From contig VSOA01000075.1 of the NCBI GenBank assembly GCA_009774585.1, positions 1 to 13,645 on the forward strand: DNA of 13,645 nt, written 5' to 3'. This document shows positions 6,552-10,887 of the stretch, piece by piece. This DNA is from Lachnospiraceae bacterium (GTDB lineage: Bacteria > Bacillota > Clostridia > Lachnospirales > Lachnospiraceae). The notes under the pieces were generated by a model. It worked only from the letters and a program-made list of their open reading frames with translations. It did no database searches and was not told the origin of the DNA. The first letter of the stretch is position 1; the number at the start of each line of letters is the position of its first letter. The position numbers were made by a program, and so were the translations under genes.

Positions 6552-7907
6552 ATGAGTGCAACAGAAATTATTCTGATTGTAATCGGGGTAGCAGTATTCC
6601 TGTTAGGATATCTGATGCCTGCCAGAAAGAAAGACTTAGATGAAGAGGTACAGTTGATCAGTGAGGACGAAGTCAGAAAACTGATTGCCGGAGAAGTTGA
6701 ACATGTCAAGGAGAGAATCTCGGATATTGTGGATGAGACGGTCAACTATTCGATTGAGAAAACGGAACGCGCCATGGAACGTGTAACAAATGAAAAAATT
6801 ATGGCAGTCAATGAGTACTCTGACACCGTGTTGGAAGAAATCAACAAAAATCATAAAGAAGTTGTATTTCTATATGATATGCTCAATGATAAGCATGACA
6901 ATCTGATGTCTGCAATCAATGAAGCGACAATGGCGGCGGACGATATGAAGCAAACGATGAAAGATGCGGAGATTACAGCCGGTGAAGCGGCGAATAAGCT
7001 GGATATCGTAATGCAGGCAATTGATGATGCGGAAGAAACTGCAAAAGACGCAGAGAATGCTGCGATACAAGTGCAAAAGGCGGCAGATAAAGCGATGCAT
7101 ACCGTAATTCGTGCGGTGGAGAATGCGAAGAACGATATTGCTTCGCTTCACAGCGTAACATTTTATAGGGAACAAGCAGTGATTCCAGAAGAGAATGCAG
7201 TCGCCGTATCAGATGCGATTGTGGAAGACACCGTGCAGGAAGATGCTTGGGTGACGGATGAAGTACAAGAAGCAGTATGGGAGAAAGAAGCGATACAGGA
7301 GGATGTAGCAGCGCAGAACATGCCGCAGGAAGAAGTCTGGGATAGTAATACGGCGCAGGAAGATGTGACGGCAGCAGATATGCCGATGGCGACATATGAT
7401 GAAGGAATATATGAAGAAGAAAAGAATGTAGAGGACGCATCGGGCAGAGGCGCGTATGACGAGGTCGTGCCGGTCAGAAGATTTAGTGGAAATATTATGC
7501 ATGCGGCTTCTGTTAAACCGGAGGAGCCGGCGGAATTTAAACCGATTGCTCCTAGACGGGTGGAAATTATCCATCAGCCTGACGGCGATTATGTGGCGGA
7601 TAATGCAGAGGATATGTCAACCAGTGAGGCGTTTGCCAGTATGGGAATTTTTGCTCCGAAGGCACAGACGACGGAAGAGCCGGGCAGAAAGCCGAGAACA
7701 AGAAGAGGTTCCAGAAGGGAACGCATACAGGAGAATGTTTCCGCCGTTGATATACGATTTGCCCAAGGAAAAGATAACGGGCGTAACAGCAACGAAAGAA
7801 TTCTGGAATTGCACAAAGCAGGCAAATCTAACATGGCAATTGCGAAGGAGCTTGGTTTAGGACTCGGTGAAGTAAAACTGGTTATTGATCTGTTTGAAGG
7901 CATGTAA
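6552..7907 (+). CDS. Membrane-anchored coiled-coil protein with C-terminal HTH-like motif (DUF6115-like); SwrB-position protein
   Basis: The 451-residue product begins with one transmembrane helix (residues 4-22), followed by a basic PARKK stop signal, so the rest is predicted cytoplasmic. Residues 30-200 are long, charged and Ala-rich, a strong coiled-coil candidate. Residues 205-300 are acidic and low-complexity with an imperfect 20-residue periodicity (IQEDVAAQNMP at 248-258, AQEDVTAADMP at 268-278). A basic RKPRTRRGSRRER tract lies at 379-391. The last ~38 residues (ILELHKAGKSNMAIAKELGLG then LGEVKLVIDLF) resemble a compact helix-turn-helix. Position between sigD and rpsB and the layout of one N-terminal helix plus coiled coil recall SwrB of Bacillus subtilis, which promotes flagellar export activation. 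The equivalence and the family name are inference from memory. Confidence 0.8.
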   Translation: MSATEIILIVIGVAVFLLGYLMPARKKDLDEEVQLISEDEVRKLIAGEVEHVKERISDIVDETVNYSIEKTERAMERVTNEKIMAVNEYSDTVLEEINKNHKEVVFLYDMLNDKHDNLMSAINEATMAADDMKQTMKDAEITAGEAANKLDIVMQAIDDAEETAKDAENAAIQVQKAADKAMHTVIRAVENAKNDIASLHSVTFYREQAVIPEENAVAVSDAIVEDTVQEDAWVTDEVQEAVWEKEAIQEDVAAQNMPQEEVWDSNTAQEDVTAADMPMATYDEGIYEEEKNVEDASGRGAYDEVVPVRRFSGNIMHAASVKPEEPAEFKPIAPRRVEIIHQPDGDYVADNAEDMSTSEAFASMGIFAPKAQTTEEPGRKPRTRRGSRRERIQENVSAVDIRFAQGKDNGRNSNERILELHKAGKSNMAIAKELGLGLGEVKLVIDLFEGM

Positions 7908-7942
7908 CAGATTAGAATGATGCAATATAAAGGTGACAATAC

Positions 7943-8656
7943 ATGGAACGGAAATATTATTTGCGAGGGCTTGGTCTGGGAATTGTGATGACGGCCATTA
8001 TTATGGGTGTGGCTTTGTCAGGAAATAAGACCATGACGGATGAAGAGATTATAGCCAGAGCAAAAGAACTGGGTATGGTAGAAAATACGGTTCTCTCGGA
8101 CAGCGATAATGAAAGTGATGATGAAAATACGGACAAAGCTGATGTAGATTCGCAGGATGACGAACAGCAGGGTATGACAGAACCCGAACAAAATTTGCCG
8201 GCAGAGACGGAACAGGATTTGTCTGAGCCGGCAGAAGAGGATTCGTCTGAACAGACAGGACAAGATACGCTTGAGCCGGCAGGAGAGGACATGTCCGTGG
8301 AAGCAGACAGTGAGAACGTTCCGAATGCAGAAACGGACACGGAAGGTTCAGATGGGATAGAGAATGCGTCGGAAGAAGACGCGGATATGAATGATACTAC
8401 ACCAGATGAGCCGGAGGAAACTGCCAATGAGATTATCACCTCAGCAGCGGTCAAAACGATTACAGTCAAAAGCGGTGACGGTTCCTATACGGTTGCCAAA
8501 AAGCTGGCGGATGTGGGGGTAGTGACCTCCGCGGAGACTTTCGATACGTTTCTTTGCCAGAATGGTTATGATAAGCGGCTGCGGACCGGAACATTTTCGA
8601 TTCCTGCAGATGCCAGTGACGAGCAGATTGCCAGAATCGTGACGGGTGCGGAATGA
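7943..8656 (+). CDS. Membrane-anchored acidic protein with C-terminal MltG/YceG-like domain, no catalytic part
   Basis: The 237-residue product has an N-terminal transmembrane helix at about residues 8-27 behind a basic MERKYYLR start, suggesting an uncleaved anchor with the rest outside the membrane. A short helix MTDEEIIARAKELGM follows at 31-45. Residues 50-165 are a degenerate Asp/Glu/Ser/Pro-rich spacer with repeats of the type EQDLSEPAEE. The C-terminal domain (171-237) reads ITVKSGDGSYTVAKKLADVG, then GVVTSAETF and RLRTGTFSIPADASDEQIAR. This resembles the LysM-like module that precedes the catalytic region in MltG/YceG transglycosylases; the catalytic region itself is absent. AAGGTG at 7930-7935 lies 7 bases upstream. 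It is the last gene before the operon terminator. Peptidoglycan binding near the flagellum is a plausible but unproven role. Confidence 0.78.
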   Translation: MERKYYLRGLGLGIVMTAIIMGVALSGNKTMTDEEIIARAKELGMVENTVLSDSDNESDDENTDKADVDSQDDEQQGMTEPEQNLPAETEQDLSEPAEEDSSEQTGQDTLEPAGEDMSVEADSENVPNAETDTEGSDGIENASEEDADMNDTTPDEPEETANEIITSAAVKTITVKSGDGSYTVAKKLADVGVVTSAETFDTFLCQNGYDKRLRTGTFSIPADASDEQIARIVTGAE

Positions 8657-8680
8657 AAAATAGTGATATGAAAATGCGAT

Positions 8681-8705
8681 AACCCCTTGCAAAAGGGGTT
8701 TTTTT
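8681..8705 (+). terminator. Rho-independent terminator ending the flagellar/chemotaxis operon
   Basis: A perfect 8-bp stem, AACCCCTT (8681-8688) with AAGGGGTT (8693-8700), closes on a GCAA tetraloop and runs into a T tract ending at 8705. It starts 24 bases after the stop of the preceding gene and separates the motility operon from rpsB-tsf. Confidence 0.93.
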
Positions 8706-8920
8706 ATGCTAATCTATTTACGTGTGTGCGCGTTGGTATTAGATGGAAAGTATAGAGTTTATTGTAATGCCGGCGGACTCATTAATGATTAATCAAGTAA
8801 TCACATATGTCAGTGTGTCCGTATGCGGAATATGGTCACACTTATGCGGCCGGTGCTTCAAGACGCGGAAGTGGCAGCATGGTCTGGCATATGGAAGAAC
8901 AACCAAATGGAGGTAGAGAC
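8706..8920 (+). promoter_or_regulatory. rpsB leader with a hairpin; possible S2 autoregulatory element
   Basis: This 215-base region between the terminator and the rpsB start has no convincing gene. A hairpin is visible at 8812-8842: AGTGTGTCCG (8812-8821) pairs with CGGA (8826-8829) and CACACT (8837-8842), leaving a TATG loop and a 7-base bulge on the 3' side. A weaker CTTC/GAAG pairing follows near 8855-8871. The reading frame of rpsB is open upstream to an ATG at 8807, but S2 begins at 8921, so that extension is leader. S2 mRNA leaders are autoregulated in some bacteria; applying that here is inference. I see no clear -35/-10 pair. Confidence 0.35.
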
Positions 8921-9667
8921 ATGAGCGTTATTTCAATGAAACAGTTATTAGAAGCAGGTGTTCATTTCGGGCATCAGACAAGAAGATGGAATCCTAAGAT
9001 GGCTCCGTATATCTTCACGGAGAGAAACGGTATCCACATCATCGACCTGCAGAAATCCGTTGGCAAGGTTGACGAGGCATACAAGGCTGTATTTGATGTG
9101 GCATCACAGGGCGGAACAATCCTATTTGTAGGTACAAAGAAGCAGGCTCAGGACGCTGTTAAGACAGAGGCGGAGCGTTGCGGTATGTACTATGTTAATG
9201 AGAGATGGCTGGGAGGAATGCTTACCAACTTCAAGACAATTCAGTCCAGAATCGAAAGACTTAAGGCGATAGAGACAATGTCTGAGGACGGTACTTTTGA
9301 TGTGCTTCCTAAGAAAGAAGTTATCCAGATTAAGAAAGAATGGGAGAAATTAGAGAAGAACTTAGGCGGAATCAAGAATATGACAAGAATTCCTGACTGT
9401 ATCTTTGTAGTTGATCCTAAGAAAGAGAGAATCTGCGTTCAGGAGGCTCATACACTTGGCATCACATTGATTGGTATCGGCGATACGAACTGTGATCCTG
9501 AAGAACTGGACTATATTATTCCGGGTAATGATGATGCAATCAGAGCCGTTAAGTTGATCGTTGCTAAGATGGCGGATGCGGTTATTGAAGCTAATCAGGG
9601 TGCTGAAGAGTATGTAGAGGAAGCGGAAGCTGAGAAGATTGAAGAGGCAGACGAGGATAACGAATAA
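8921..9667 (+). CDS. rpsB: 30S ribosomal protein S2
   Basis: S2 is a structural protein of the small ribosomal subunit, located between head and body, and is needed for S1 and mRNA engagement. The 248-residue product from ATG 8921 has the canonical start MSVISMKQLLEAGVHFGHQT and RRWNPKMAPYIF. It also has the WLGGMLTNFKTI motif and the late PDCIFVVDPKKE and IPGNDDAIRAVKLI segments. GGAGG at 8909-8913 lies 7 bases before the start, excluding the in-frame ATG at 8807. The last ~25 residues are a highly acidic tail, common in clostridial S2. It is followed after 17 bases by tsf, the near-universal partner. Confidence 0.98.
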   Translation: MSVISMKQLLEAGVHFGHQTRRWNPKMAPYIFTERNGIHIIDLQKSVGKVDEAYKAVFDVASQGGTILFVGTKKQAQDAVKTEAERCGMYYVNERWLGGMLTNFKTIQSRIERLKAIETMSEDGTFDVLPKKEVIQIKKEWEKLEKNLGGIKNMTRIPDCIFVVDPKKERICVQEAHTLGITLIGIGDTNCDPEELDYIIPGNDDAIRAVKLIVAKMADAVIEANQGAEEYVEEAEAEKIEEADEDNE

Positions 9668-9684
9668 TTTAGGAGGAAAGATAG

Positions 9685-10620
9685 ATGGCTATTACAGCAG
9701 CAATGGTAAAAGAGTTAAGAGAAATGACCGGTGCAGGCATGATGGATTGTAAGAAAGCTCTTGGTGAAACCAACGGCGATATGGATGCAGCGGTTGAGTA
9801 TTTGAGAAAGAACGGACAGGCTAAGGCAGAGAAGAAAGCCGGCAGAATTGCAGCGGAAGGTCTTTGCCGTGTAGCAGTGAAAGATGATAAGACTGTTGCG
9901 GTCGTTGAAGTAAATTCCGAGACAGATTTTGTCGCTAAAAATGCTGATGTCCAAGCATATGTTGAAGCAGTTGCAAAACAGGCGGTTGAGTCTGAGGCAG
10001 CAGATATGGATGCGTTCCTTGCAGAGAACTGGCATTTAGATGCTTCTAAGACAGTCAAAGATGCACTGGTTGATAAGATTGCGGTAATTGGTGAGAACCT
10101 GACGATTAGAAGATTTGAGAAAGTAGTTGCAAACGACGGCTGTGCAGTATCCTATGTGCATGGCGGCGGCAGGATTGGTGTTATCGTAGAAGCGGCTACG
10201 GATGTAGTTAACGATGCGGTTAAAGAAGCGCTGACAAATATTGCTATGCAGGTTGCAGCTTTGTACCCTAAGTATGTATCTACAGATGAAGTGTCTGAGG
10301 AGTACAAGGCACATGAGAAAGAGATTATTACCGAGCAGATCAAGAACGATCCTAAGATGGCGGGCAAACCCGATAAGGTAATCGAGGGTGCGGTCAACGG
10401 TCGTCTGAACAAAGAACTGAAGGAAGTATGTCTGTTAGAACAGGTATATGTAAAGGCTGAGGATGGCAAGCAGAGCGTAGCAAAATATCTTGAGCAGGTT
10501 GCAAAAGAGAACAATGCAAACCTTTCCGTTAAGAAGTTTGTTCGCTTCGAGACTGGCGAAGGTCTTGAGAAGAAGGAAGAGAACTTCGCGGAAGAGGTTG
10601 CAAAGCAGATGGGAATGTAA
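9685..10620 (+). CDS. tsf: Translation elongation factor Ts
   Basis: EF-Ts is the nucleotide exchange factor that regenerates EF-Tu-GTP in the cytoplasm. The 311-residue length is normal. The N-terminal UBA-like module (residues 1-50) contains VKELREMTGAGMMDCKKAL. The exchange core has the signature NSETDFVAKN ending at residue 86, where D81 and F82 contact EF-Tu in the family. Two dimerisation-type subdomains follow, with SYVHGGGRIGVIVEA and the C-terminal VKKFVRFETGEGLEKK. AGGAGG at 9671-9676 lies 8 bases before the ATG. It is co-transcribed with rpsB and ends 65 bases before a terminator hairpin. Confidence 0.98.
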   Translation: MAITAAMVKELREMTGAGMMDCKKALGETNGDMDAAVEYLRKNGQAKAEKKAGRIAAEGLCRVAVKDDKTVAVVEVNSETDFVAKNADVQAYVEAVAKQAVESEAADMDAFLAENWHLDASKTVKDALVDKIAVIGENLTIRRFEKVVANDGCAVSYVHGGGRIGVIVEAATDVVNDAVKEALTNIAMQVAALYPKYVSTDEVSEEYKAHEKEIITEQIKNDPKMAGKPDKVIEGAVNGRLNKELKEVCLLEQVYVKAEDGKQSVAKYLEQVAKENNANLSVKKFVRFETGEGLEKKEENFAEEVAKQMGM

Positions 10621-10685
10621 AGCAAATCTTGCAGATGCTTTTTCATATAAAGCTTAATAGGCAGAATATATGAACAAAAAGGTAT

Positions 10686-10726
10686 GACATCATTACTTAT
10701 AGCGATATAGGTAGTGATGTCTTTTT
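10686..10726 (+). terminator. Rho-independent terminator after tsf
   Basis: GACATCATTAC (10686-10696) pairs with GTAGTGATGTC (10711-10721), an 11-bp stem with one G-U pair and a 14-base loop, followed by five T (10722-10726). An A run upstream (10676-10680) gives some potential in the opposite direction too. It separates rpsB-tsf from the downstream secreted-protein gene. Confidence 0.87.
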
Positions 10727-10783
10727 GTATGTCGTTCAGAGAAAATGGTAAATTCTTCCATGAAATATTTTCACACGATGTAG

Positions 10784-10813
10784 TTGACATAATCTATTCG
10801 GTAATGTTACATT
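10784..10813 (+). promoter_or_regulatory. Candidate housekeeping promoter of the glucosaminidase gene
   Basis: A perfect -35 box TTGACA (10784-10789) is followed 18 bases later by TACATT (10808-10813), a 4/6 match to TATAAT; TTACAT with 17-base spacing is an alternative. It lies just after the tsf terminator and about 75 bases before the next start codon. The same 11-bp string GTTGACATAAT recurs at 10820-10830, where no good -10 is spaced correctly. Confidence 0.5.
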
Positions 10814-10814
10814 A

Positions 10815-10830
10815 ATTATGTTGACATAAT
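10815..10830. promoter_or_regulatory. 16-bp palindrome downstream of the promoter candidate (operator-like)
   Basis: ATTATGTTGACATAAT consists of perfect 6-bp arms ATTATG and CATAAT around TTGA. It starts one base after the proposed -10 box, so a bound protein would overlap the transcription start region, and it contains the second TTGACA. It could be a repressor site, or a chance feature of A/T-rich DNA. No regulator is identifiable. Confidence 0.35.
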
Positions 10831-10887
10831 ATGGAGATTTTTGGCCGTTATGGAAACTATACGAGAGTGAAAGGATTTTAGATACGG

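Noticed and set aside
5891..6745. A 284-codon open frame on the reverse strand across the fapA remnant and the next two genes
   Set aside because: It is antisense to well-supported genes on the + strand, has no ribosome binding site that stands out, and its Leu/His/Ser/Ile-rich protein looks like the complement of real coding sequence.
8713..8770. Promoter for rpsB (TTTACG or TTGGTA as -35)
   Set aside because: No -10 box with reasonable match lies at 16-18 bases from either; I could not assign a promoter although one is expected after the terminator.
8807..8920. N-terminal extension of S2 by 38 codons from ATG 8807
   Set aside because: S2 proteins begin at the MSVISMKQLLEAG position, which has its own GGAGG; the extension overlaps a hairpin and has no ribosome binding site.
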